A stretch of 64,000 bases of DNA from Centroberyx gerrardi. Its lineage: Eukaryota; Chordata; Actinopteri; Beryciformes; Berycidae. Made by a program: the position numbers and the translations under genes. Positions within the stretch are counted from its first letter, which is position 1. Every line of letters starts with the position of its first letter. The notes under the pieces were generated by a model, which ran no database searches, had not been told where the DNA came from, and saw nothing but the letters and a program-made list of their open reading frames with translations. Positions 22,480-46,620 of this stretch are shown here, one piece after another. The DNA lies in NCBI RefSeq assembly GCF_048128805.1, contig NC_136003.1, positions 27,744,885 through 27,808,884 on the forward strand, given 5' to 3'.

Positions 22480-22673
22480 GATGATTCATATCAGTTTCCA
22501 ATGTGTTGTTCCTGCTTGGCCTTCCCCCTGTTGGCCTCCTCCCTGTTTTATTTCAGCGTTTCTCAAACTAAAAATGGGTTCAACAAGAGTAACAAGAACA
22601 GGTTACTAGTATGTTAATGAATCTTGGTCTCAGGGTGACACTGCATTCAGTGAAAACAGACCATTAATGCATG
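22480..22673 (+). repeat. Diverged local direct duplication, unit B
   Basis: Partner of 21642-21856, with the same block order and several small indels. Confidence 0.7.
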
Positions 22674-22762
22674 TTCATTACTTGTCACCTAGTGAGAGGT
22701 GTGATTGACCTGATAGAGGTGGGTAAGAGATCTGGTTGGAGGTGTTGACAACCCCTCCCCCC

Positions 22763-22764
22763 AC

Positions 22765-22825
<61 letters not shown>
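22763..22825. repeat. (TC)n(AC)n compound microsatellite
   Basis: About 12 TC units pass directly into about 19 AC units. Confidence 0.95.
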
Positions 22826-22826
<1 letters not shown>

Positions 22827-23278
22827 CACCTCCCCATAACCCTCCACTGTTTACAAACAAGTGTCTTAGGCTACAGATGGCAGGGTCATTCACCCTGACA
22901 ATATCATTGGGGCTTACAAACAAGCCTGCAGCACCACCAGCTCATTTCATATTAAAAAGCAGTATAAACAAGTAGCTGACGACGCAACAAGATATTTTTC
23001 GCAATTATTACAGATTGTAACAATGATTATCTAAAATATGGACAAACTCATGATTACAAAGTAACAAGCTGCTGCTGCAGAAGGAGGGATATTCAAAGCA
23101 AGGCATGGATTATGTAGTGGACGAGGCAGAACATTTTGCACTGTGATTTTGCGCTGGTGCGATGTGGTGACTGAGCTGATTTTCTTGCCAGTCGATTACA
23201 TCGCTATGATTGTTTTTTTTTATTTCATTATTGCATTGTGTACATTATTGCCGATGCATGAGCGTAGATGATCAATAA

Positions 23279-23309
23279 CCATCCCCCATGTGATCATTAT
23301 GGGGGATGG
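23279..23309. promoter_or_regulatory. Perfect 11-bp stem-loop upstream of foxk2
   Basis: CCATCCCCCAT at 23279-23289 is the exact complement of ATGGGGGATGG at 23299-23309. The 9-base loop contains the palindrome TGATCA. It lies about 450 bases before the foxk2 start codon. Role unknown. Confidence 0.55.
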
Positions 23310-23399
23310 GGGATTGCACGTGTAAACTGATTTAATCCTTTCCCTTCTTGTATAAAGATCCACCTGCCGTTTCTTATATCTAACCAAGCATATGCGCGT

Positions 23400-37612
<14,213 letters not shown>

Positions 37613-37640
37613 TCTTATATCCAACCACACACCACACAAC

Positions 37641-37680
37641 CCCCCACCCCCACCCCCACCCCCACCACCACCACACACAC
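37641..37680. repeat. (CCCCCA)n simple repeat in 3' UTR
   Basis: C-rich tract with A every fifth or sixth base, passing into an ACC/AC run. Confidence 0.9.
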
Positions 37681-37912
37681 CTTCTCTAGGTTTTTCTCTG
37701 GTTTCCTCCTTCCACGGTTTTTCTCTCGTTCCCCATCGTTTCTTTCATTTGTCCTCCTTCTACCATCGACTCCCAAAGGTGCCAAACGGAGAGGATTATG
37801 TTTTTTTCTCTTTTTCAGTTTGGGTTATCTATTCTAGAGCATCGGGAAGAAAAAAAATTATGCCCACCCCTTTAAAGACTGGAAAAAGAAAGTGGGTTGA
37901 GAATGAAATTTA

Positions 37913-37918
37913 AATAAA
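37913..37918 (+). terminator. foxk2: Proximal polyadenylation signal of foxk2
   Basis: AATAAA, 300 bases after the stop codon. Use is unproven. Confidence 0.4.
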
Positions 37919-39110
37919 GAGTTGAAATGGGACAAGGATAAACTCATAATTGAAAGGTGTCCCCTGTGAGACATTGCCACTGAAATAGGAGGGTGACTAA
38001 ACCAAGACCACAGGAAGCCTTAACAACAATTAACCCTTAAGAGCTGACCTTTGACCTCAAGCGGTCCGACGGGGGGCGGGCCTACTTCAGCCCGGGCCGG
38101 ACGCCGCCTTTCTGTCTTATCTACCTCAGTGCAGACTGGGGGCTCCGGCAGCCAGCGGACCCGTCCTCCCCGGACCAATCGGGACGGCTCTGGATGAAGT
38201 GACCAACCAAGCAGCATGACGAGCATTTGGTGTTTTTAAAAAAAAAAGGAGAAAAAAAAAGGTGACACGGTCAACGATGAGCGCACTCAGAAAGGGATCA
38301 AAAACAACTCGGAGCCAATATTCCTGAACCTTTTGGCAGCTAGCCTTTCATAATACTGACCTTCCTTTATCGCAGCTGTACGTAGATATGCAGTATTTTG
38401 TTGTTCATATGTGGAGCATAGGATTCGTTTTTTTGGATGTATTTTCACTTATATAGATAAGTAATAATTTAATTAAAGGAAGCATACAAACGGTGAGGTC
38501 GGTGACATTTCCGTGACTTGAGCTAAGTTTAGAAATCTCACTTTTTTTTCTTTTTTTTTTATGTGGACTTCCTTTCTGTTCGGTGAAACAGTGTAGTTTC
38601 TTAATGATACTCGGTAAATGGAGTATTTGTTTCCTTTTCCCGCCCCCTTTCAAATCCTTGTTCTGTCATATCCATATGAATTTGCTTCATTATACCTACA
38701 TATTTTAATACTTGCACAGATAACCAATATGATATAAGCATATGAAATCTCCATGTGTAGTTTCAGATGTCTCCTTGACCTTGCATGTATCAGACAAGAG
38801 AAAAGTACCTGAGTTGTTAACTGTAAATTGAACAGAGGAAAAGACCTGCTTTATCCAAACCAGACCTGCACTTGATTAAATGTTTGTGTTTTTATTTTTC
38901 CTCCCCTTTTTTTTTGTTTTTCTCCCACCCTTCTTTTCCTCGTTCCCCCTGGCTGTGTTGACTTGTGGTGTTGGCAGACCCTTTGCTTGATTATTTTACT
39001 CTGTTCTGGCGACCTGGCGAGTCTGTTTTCAGATTGTACACGTTCCAAACAATAGTAAAGAAAAATTGATTGATGTTTGTTCTGCTTCAGTGGAGAAATG
39101 CTTTTTTTTT

Positions 39111-39116
39111 AATAAA
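39111..39116 (+). terminator. foxk2: Distal polyadenylation signal of foxk2
   Basis: AATAAA followed within 30 bases by a T-rich downstream element (TTTATTTTTTTTCCTG). This is the best candidate for the transcript end. Confidence 0.55.
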
Positions 39117-39204
39117 TTAATTTAAAACCTTTATTTTTTTTCCTGTATCTTTGGCTTTGATATTAGAATCGGGCCCAGACTCTCAATCAACAACCCACTG
39201 AGCG

Positions 39205-39206
<2 letters not shown>

Positions 39207-39238
<32 letters not shown>

Positions 39239-39239
39239 T
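39207..39239. repeat. (TTA)n microsatellite
   Basis: About 11 TTA units. Confidence 0.94.
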
Positions 39240-39271
39240 AAATCTAACATTGTTGCTAGTGCCACTGTTGT

Positions 39272-39285
39272 CCACAGGAGGGCAG
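39272..39285 (+). promoter_or_regulatory. CTCF-like site downstream of foxk2
   Basis: CCACAGGAGGGCAG fits the CTCF core with about one mismatch. It lies 150 bases past the inferred end of foxk2. Motif only. Confidence 0.3.
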
Positions 39286-40299
39286 TGCAGGAGTGTTTTT
39301 CATCCTGTCAGCTGGTCAGGAAAGTACCAGATAAACTTTGCTGCCTTTAACACAAGATGGCTGGACCCTAATACACCATAATTTGTCATGCACACAAGCA
39401 TTTACGCTAATTCTAATCGGCACAGAGCGCTGAAATAAGACAAAAGTGGTGAAAGATTGGAAAATTGACGGTTTTAATCTTTATGTATTTCCCTCTGCTG
39501 CACCGCTGTTTTACCTCAAAAAATGACAAAATTCATTGCCTCAGAATGTTTTTCACAAAATGAGAGTGTTCATGAGAGTATAGCGGTACAGTATGTGAGA
39601 CGTTTGCTTCACTAGTAGCGAGTTGTTGGTTAATGTCTGATGTGGTCTGGGAGGGGAAAAGAGACGCCCAACAACAGTGAAACAATTATCCAGTTTGCAC
39701 CCTGCTAAGTTCCCACATTCCACCTTTGTCTTGTGGGATCTAAATAAAGCTGCTGTGTTGGAGGTGTTTCCTCACATCGCGATTATCACAGAAAGCCCTC
39801 GAACACACGGTTAACAAAAGCACGAGCTGTTGGCAGATGTGCCGCGGTAATGGAGAAATCAACAGCAAGACCCGCGGGCTGTTAATGAAGCTGCTGGGAA
39901 CATTTCTCGTCGCCTCGTTCAACTTTGCCACTCGCCACATCAAAGATTAGGTGTGATGAAATAAAGTGAAAATACAAAAAAAACCAGCATTATTTTTTCT
40001 GAAGTACCCAGCAGCAGAAATCAGTTTTCTTTTTCTCTGTGGTGCTGCAGAACAGTGTGACCAACAGCATCTACCTATGAAACCACAAGCCTGTTTTACC
40101 TCTTTTGTTATTTGTTCTTGAAATAATGCATGAATGATTGAGCTCTTATATACTCTATATACAGCATACAAACAATGCAAATATATGAGTTAATTAATGG
40201 TGAAAAAATACACAAATTCCAAGCAGTAGTGCTGGAAAACAGCAGGGAGTTTGAACGTTGAAAGATTTGACCTCTTGACTTGGCTGCTTATTCAGGTTT

Positions 40300-40390
40300 A
40301 AGTTTAAGTTCAGTTTAGTTAGCTGAAACTTTAATGATCCCAGTAGAGAAATTGGGCTGTTGCAGCAGCTGAGAGAAGGATATGAATACG
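40300..40390 (-). repeat. Rex/Babar-like LINE 3'-tail fragment, antisense
   Basis: GAAACTTTAATGATCCC followed by AGAGAAATTGGGC resembles a common teleost LINE tail read in antisense. Similar low-complexity sequence extends to about 40730, but its limit is unclear. Confidence 0.5.
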
Positions 40391-41137
40391 AATAGAGACA
40401 AATACAAAGATAGTACAACAATAACAAGCAACAAACAAATAATTACAACCTGAGGACATAAAAATAACCATAACACATCTTTGCTGACAGATTTACAGGT
40501 TAGAAGTGGATTTTGCAAGTGTGCATCGTTAGCTGTTCACATTGTCAGGTGTACAGCTGGAAGAACATATGTACAGAAATGTGTGCAGATGTGCATTGTA
40601 AGCCATTCACATTATTAGATCATGCAGAACTACAGATACAAAATACAAATCACAGAGACTTGTCCAGAATTATGTATCAGCCCATTTACAGAAGTATGTA
40701 CAGGTCATGTGCATGATCACAGATCTGGTTGAGGAAGTAGAGCAGATGTACAGAGTATTTGAGAGTATCGGAACAGAGAGAAACAGTCGAGAGCAATGCA
40801 GCAGGAAGCATCGTGTAGCCGGGCGGCACTTTAAACGCTCCTTGGTGCACTATGGTACATTTGCACCTACAAAGGATAAAAATTGATAAAAGAGAGAAGA
40901 CAAACTGTGTGAGTGAGACAAAGAAACCCCAAAGGGCTGATAAAAGAGTCTTACCCCAAAAGAAAGAAAGCATAGATAAGAATGGTGCAAAAACAACAAA
41001 ACCCAGAAATACGTCAGCATGTGAATGACAGTCTGTAAGCTGTATATCATGTCAGCCTGAAGTCCCACCACACCAGTGAGCAAGAGGTGAGAGTTAGGGT
41101 TAGACACATACTGTAGACTATATCAGGCTGATATTGT

Positions 41138-41336
41138 CAAAAGGCATTCTGGGAAATGTAGGAAACCACTAGCTGTAGACTAAAAGTAGACGAGGCAGGT
41201 TGAGGGAAAGTGGGTTCACCGAAAGAGTAAATTACAACACTTTCACATCACAAAATAACTCCTGGATTGCATTGAACATCACAGATTGATGATATCTAAC
41301 AGTGTGAGAGGATCTGAAGGTGGAGCTTTCCTTTAA
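41138..41336 (+). mobile_element. F5-family element fragment with TTAA right end
   Basis: Matches the right part of the 9804-11698 element: GTCAAAAGGCATTCTGGGAA, GATTGCATTGAACATCACAG, GATGATATCTAACAGTGTGA and a final GGTGGAGCTTTCCTTTAA (TTAA 41333-41336). The left half is absent. Confidence 0.7.
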
Positions 41337-41344
41337 AGGCCTAA

Positions 41345-41640
41345 TGCATCCCGGAGTGTCTAACCCTAAAAGAATTTAATTATCCTGGGTTTTCAGTGGA
41401 GAGTTTTTTGGCCTAAATGCTGTTTCGGAGACTTTTCCACCCTGACAAGAACTAAATTCTCGAGGGGAAACACTGAGTACTTTTGAGTACTGAGGCATTT
41501 TCTTGGCATGAAAATGGAAAAATTGAAATATATTGAATACCGGCACAAAATATCAGCTATCGGCAGCTTCGATACAGGAATACCGGAAATGCCGGCCCTC
41601 AAAAACCCATGTCGGTCGCAAGTAAACAAAATCCATATAC
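41345..41640 (+). mobile_element. MITE family G fragment, same strand
   Basis: Shares TTATCCTGGGTTTTCAGTGG, GGGGAAACACTGAGTACTTT, TTGGCATGAAAATGG and TATCGGCAGCTTC with 12246-12729. The left end is missing. It abuts the F5 fragment. Confidence 0.6.
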
Positions 41641-43077
41641 TGGACATCTGACTATGAGTAATGGCCTGAGGTGGAGCGGAGCCTGACCCGGGAAGGCTTC
41701 TCATACAGTGGCAGGTATTCAGCGGCTCTCAAGCCTGTCAAAATAAGGCCGGTTACGTAACAACTCATATAACCCTGACGGTGTTAAGCAGTGTTAGGCG
41801 GCCTAATGAGTGTGTGCATACTAGATCAGAGGCCCTGACCCCGGGCTCTGCCCCCGGCCCGGGACGCACAAGAGCGGCCATTCATGTGTAAAACGCACAT
41901 CAAACATAAACCGATCCAGTCTGTTAATGCGCGAGTGCTTCTGATCGGCGGTTTTTCGGTGGGACGTTGGCAAACAGACAGCGAGGGACGGTGAAGAATA
42001 GCAGAGGAGACGAGTCGGGCAGCAGCAGCATTCAAAACACAGGGAAGAGAGAGAGAGAGAGAGAGATGGAGAGAGAGGGAGATTGGCATTGTGAATACAT
42101 TTCTATTGCCTCCACTGCTGGCTGTGTAGGTGGAGTCTCCATAGAAACTAGGAGCTTGCTGCAACTGCCTGTATCGAGCGCTGATACTCTGGAAGCTGGA
42201 GGGGGGGGGGTTTGATAGATAGATGGAGAGTGTGCAACCTGCCTAAAATGACCACACAAAAAAAAATCCCATTTATCTCCGTCTTATCTCTCTCCCTTCT
42301 TTTCCAAAAGAAGAGAGAAGCAGCTATTTTCCCCCTTAAACGAAGATCTAACCATTCACGGAGTTCAATTCAAAGCTGGCCTGATCCATTACTTGCCAGA
42401 AGGGAAGAAGCATGCCTTTTATTAGCTTAGTCTCTCAGGTCACGGGGGGTTGCCTGCTATTTGTATTCCCAGAATAAAACTATTCCAGGCCTCTAATCCT
42501 CTGATAATATCTCTGCTGTGCATGTTTGACTGCGGCCACTCCGCTGTAACAGGCTGCTTAATGCTGCCGTTTCCACAAGGACTCTGTCTGTGTCGCGGTG
42601 GGGTTTGGTGTGTGATGTGAGGGGTCAAATTCACACAAAAAAAAAAAGTGATACAAGCTACAAAAATAACACGTCAACCCCCCTCTGTGTTTGTTATTGG
42701 TGCATCACGATGGAGCAGAATTGAATTTGAGGTAAAATCCTGGTTACACAAAATCTCCCTCTCCACGTGGATTTGCTCTTGTGATCCTGCTATTTTAAGA
42801 GTCCAAATCCAATTATTTGGTAATCATTGCAATCCCTGTTTTGAAATAACACGGCAGAAACAATAATCCTTTTTTTGTGAGAACCATGTAATTCTGAGGA
42901 ATTTTATATCCAAAGGCGGCATTCATAGCCTGGGCACCAAGCTCAGGCTGGAAGCTGCATTTTTTATTGTACAATAGATACTTAAGTTAATTTAAGAACT
43001 GAAATAAGCTGCTTTTTAGTTCCAGCCTCTGGAGTTTTCAAGTATTCTGTCTGGTTTTTTATGCTATGAACCACCTT
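41641..43077. other. Intergenic, no gene seen
   Basis: GC-rich patch at 41830-41880, a (GA)n run at 42045-42081 and an A-run near 42638-42648. No exon was recognised. Confidence 0.4.
42045..42081. repeat. (GA)n microsatellite
   Basis: Near-uninterrupted GA repeats with one ATGGA interruption. Confidence 0.9.
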
Positions 43078-43620
43078 CAGGGTTCCTACGCAGGTCTGGA
43101 AAGTCTGGAAAAGTATTAAAAATTAATTTGATCATTTCCAGGTCTTGAATAGTTTGGGAATTTGAAAAAAATGTCTGGAAAAGTATGGAAAATGTTGTGG
43201 TTCAGGTCCGATACACACATAATTATAGCTTTTATGTTGTTGTAGACCCACTTTGAGTCCACAGTTTTTGTTGATGTGAAGAATAATGTTCAGATAGAGG
43301 GATGCTCTTATTATCCAGCCGCTGTCAGCATGCATTATATCAAATACCGACCAAAATCAAATCCAGTCAAGAACATAGGGTCTGGGGAAAATATGGAATT
43401 TTAAAATGGAAACCGTGTAGGAACCCTGCCAATCATCTCACATATTCTGATATTTGTCGCTGTGAAGAACAATCTTCATCTATACAGTGATATGACCTAG
43501 TTAGCAGGGGCAAGATCTCTATCTGCGTAAATCATATTGGACACCAGACAAAATCTTCAAAACAAATCAAGGTCTGGAAAAAGTATGGAATTTTTTAATT
43601 GAAAATGTGTAGGAACCCTG
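43078..43620. mobile_element. hAT-like element with CAGGGTTCC ends and a duplicated right half
   Basis: The left end CAGGGTTCCTACG (43078) has two right-end partners, GTAGGAACCCTG ending at 43428 and again at 43620. Each is preceded by a similar GTCTGG...AATATGGAATTTT-type segment. CACCTT flanks both outer ends (43072-43077 and 43621-43626), a possible 6-base target duplication. Non-coding. Confidence 0.65.
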
Positions 43621-43658
43621 CACCTTTTTGGATTTTGACAGTCCTGTAGATTTACCAT

Positions 43659-43980
43659 TTAAAGTGATATTCCACAAGATCCTGTTTTTTTGTTGTTGTT
43701 GTTGTTTTGCCGTCTTTGGTGCTAAGCGCTCATTTGGCGTTTTTGGTGTTTTTGCACTGCACTTCCCAGAAATCACAGTTCTGTGACGTCTTCTGCCTTG
43801 GATTGCATAAAACAACTCCTCGGAAACGTAAAACGCATCACTTCCCAGGAAAGACACAAGACAACAAACGTAAAAGCTCTCACGAACTGGATGAAGTTTG
43901 ATTCATGGTTGTGTAATATCAATAGAGAATGGCAAAACGGACATTTATTCATATGAAAATGTTGCAGATTATTACTTTAA
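43659..43980 (+). mobile_element. TTAA-type MITE family F3, copy 2 (both ends intact)
   Basis: Starts TTAAAGTGATATTCC and ends GATTATTACTTTAA, with TTAA at both outer ends (43659-43662 and 43977-43980). The 322-bp interior matches 5307-5687 and 58315-58700, lacking the CTAACTACCCAG block. Non-coding. Confidence 0.8.
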
Positions 43981-44556
43981 CCAGTCTACAAGGCTGCAGT
44001 ACAGCCGTCCACCACATGATGACAGTGCAGAGCAATGCATGTGAACCTGCATGTACACATACTAGACACACACACACACACAGCATAACAGCAAATTCAG
44101 AACTGCTGCACTAGAGTACCAGAGAGTTCATAACACCTCATGCTTGGTCTTGAATCTAATCATTGATGTGGGCATTTTTTCCCTCTCTCATGTCTCTCAA
44201 CCGCTCTTAACATCCGGTGATAGTCAGGCAGCAGCAGCCATTTCTATATGCAGCGGTGAGGAGGACAAGGACAGAGGGATGAGAGAGAAAGAGAGGGGGA
44301 GTGTGATGGAGATAGAGTGGGAGAAAAATAACAGAGAGGCTGAGAGAGAGAGGAGAGGGAGAGAGAGAGATGTGGGCGGTTTTGAGCCGAGCGGAAAGAT
44401 GCACTACTACGGGAGGATGTGTGGGCGCGCTTTTGCCAAATGAGTGGCTCTGGGTGGGATGAGGCGCGCTGCCCGACCCTCTGTGGAGATCAACACAGAA
44501 GACTGCAACCCCTGGATAACAACAGCGCTGCTCTTACAACCGGCCTCCCAAAGCCC

Positions 44557-44558
<2 letters not shown>

Positions 44559-44588
<30 letters not shown>
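44559..44588. repeat. (AC)n microsatellite
   Basis: About 15 AC units. Confidence 0.94.
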
Positions 44589-44590
<2 letters not shown>

Positions 44591-45167
44591 ATGCACGCTC
44601 CCACAAATCTCACGGCTTAAAAAAAAAAAAAAAACCCAGGCAAATGGATGCTTAAGAGCACTCAGTAGGCATTTCGCTGACGGGCCTCAGTGAGCTGTGC
44701 TGGCCGTGTTTACATGTTAATGTGATGCTGAAAAACACTTGACAACGTCACCGAGAGTATATTCTGTCTCTTCACTCTCTCTTTCTCCCTCGCCGTCTCT
44801 TGTTTTTATCTCTCTTTCCACTTCTGACTCTCTCTGCCTCTCAGATTCAAAATTCAAATGAATAAACTGCAAGAAGGAAGCAAAGAAACAGAGAAAAAGG
44901 AAACTTAAGATGCAGTATTATAGATTAGCAAAATAGCAAATAGCAATAACACGATGGTACAAATATAACAAAATAGTAATATATATCATATGTTATTTAC
45001 AGTCATACATATTTACAGTCAATAGCTATACAATGTTAATCACAATGTGTTGAATGATGTACAGCTGATATATATTTTCCAGCTATAAACATGGTATCAT
45101 CTTCCACTCCAAGTATCACAGCTAGTTTATGAGAATCAATAAAGAAAAACTCTTCTTTATGTTTTCA

Positions 45168-45354
45168 AATTCTCTCTCTCTCCCTCTCCCCCCCCCTCTC
45201 TCTCCCTCCCTATCTCTCTCTTTCTCTCTCCCTCTCTCTCCCCCCCTCTCTCTCTCTCTCCCTCTCTCTATCTCTCTCTTTCTCTCTCTCCCCCTCTCCC
45301 TCTCTCTCTCTCTCCCTCTCTCTCCCTCCCTCTCTCTCTCTCTCTTTCTCTCTC
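45168..45354 (+). repeat. Polypyrimidine (CT/CCCT) tract 1
   Basis: About 187 bases almost entirely C and T, with rare A interruptions and a run of nine C. Confidence 0.93.
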
Positions 45355-45400
45355 AATTCAATTCAATTCAATTTTATTGTCATTATACCAGTCCAGTATA
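45352..45400 (-). repeat. (AATTC)n plus LINE-tail-like block
   Basis: Four AATTC units run into AATTTTATTGTCATTATACC, a sequence typical of antisense fish LINE or SINE 3' ends. It separates the two polypyrimidine tracts. Confidence 0.5.
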
Positions 45401-45408
45401 ACAAAAAG

Positions 45409-45500
45409 TCTCTTTCCCTCTCTCCCCCCCTCTCTCCCTCCCTCTCTCTCTCTCCCCCCCCCCCCCCCCCCTTCTCTCTCTCTCTCCCTCTCTCTCTCCT
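45409..45500 (+). repeat. Polypyrimidine tract 2 with a long C run
   Basis: About 90 bases of C and T, including a run of about 16 C near 45455-45470. Confidence 0.92.
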
Positions 45501-45924
45501 GGATGGGTTTGGACATGTGTTTGGCTGCTGGTAGCTCTGGACTCGGAGGTCCGGGGGTCAAGCCGTGCCTCTGGGTCATGAAGTGGTCTGAAAACATCAC
45601 ATGGGCTCCTCTTGGACCGACATCAGAGGCCCCATGAGGGAGTGCATGGAGTGCATCCGTCCCCTAACACTTTTTTTTTGCGGCGCTTCACAACACAATA
45701 TCTGCAAGACTGTGAGGTGCGTTTTATATTCCGTATCTGCCGGAAAGCCACTATCAAAAGAGAAAGTTTGTCACGGCTGGAAATGAGTGGTGTATTGCCT
45801 CATGAGATCCAGGAACCACGAGCAATCCAATATACCTCAGTCTTTTATTTACAAGCCTAATTTCACTGCTTCAAAATTTAGAGAGTAAGTTGCATATACA
45901 CACTTCACATCTTGTTTTTTTCAG

Positions 45925-46620
45925 TGTAAACTAGAGAGACATTGTGTCAATATTCTATATCTTTATATGGCCATTTTCATGCCATAATAATCCAAAAATT
46001 ACAAGGATTTAGTGTTTCTTTCAGGAGTTTTATTCTTGTCAGGGTGGAAAAGCCTCATCATGGGACACTAAAACTCTGTTGAACCCCAGACTCGTTGAAT
46101 CCCAGACGATTGCAATTCTTTTAGCTGGGTTAGCAGCTGCTCAAGGCGGGACGACCCACCTCACCTTGAGCAAAATACTCCGACCACACTGGAACTTTTT
46201 CTCTGGTCGGCCTTCTGAAATAATAACAATAACATTCATGCATGCTATGAATCAGATCAAAATGCCCCAATACAATCAGTTCAGGTTAAGGGCTTCCCAT
46301 CAAAAACAAATGTAGTACTGATTAATTATACAGTGAACATGTAATAAAAAAACTGCAATGAATAGTGCTAATTTTCATAGTCTGTTATGACAACTTATGA
46401 TCAGTTCAGTTGTGCCTATTCCATACCAACGAAACCTGGTTTAAGGAGCTGCCAGCTTGCCTCAGTGAATTTCATTTGAATGGGTTTCAGTGAATGTTTC
46501 AGGGGCTTTTCCACGCTGCCAAGAAGCTGGACCACACTGACTGGCCGATGTCCAATTCTGAACAAAAGGCCAATATCGGCCCGATGTGTCGTCAAACCGA
46601 TGTATCAGTCCAACCTGACA
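45925..46620 (-). mobile_element. MITE family G, rearranged antisense copy
   Basis: On the minus strand it carries the family G blocks GGCATGAAAATGGCC, AAAACTCCTGAAAG and CCCATGATG, then a long insert. The plus-strand end has CGATGTATCAGTCC near 46597, the complement of the family's left end. The CAGGTTAAGGGCTTCCCAT block at about 46281 recurs at about 52411. Confidence 0.55.

Larger units (their letters stand above)
37613..39135 (+). other. foxk2: foxk2 3' UTR (inferred)
   Basis: Begins with a (CCCCCA)n tract at 37641-37680, then AT- and T-rich sequence. AATAAA occurs at 37913-37918 and 39111-39116, and the second probably gives the main end. No coding exon or known repeat lies in it. The 3' limit is inferred from the second signal. 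Confidence 0.6.
39136..41137. other. Intergenic downstream of foxk2, no gene seen
   Basis: Holds a (TTA)n run (39207-39239), a CTCF-like site (39272-39285) and an antisense LINE tail (40300-40390). No exon with family similarity was found. Confidence 0.45.
43981..45924. other. Intergenic, simple-repeat-rich, no gene seen
   Basis: Contains GA-rich DNA at 44280-44375, (AC)n at 44559-44588, poly-A near 44620-44634, and two polypyrimidine tracts separated by a LINE-tail block. Open frames through the CT tracts are low-complexity artefacts. Confidence 0.5.

Noticed and set aside
45129-45637. Ser/Leu/Pro-rich frames and their Arg/Glu-rich antisense partners
   Set aside because: Direct translations of CT/GA simple repeats.
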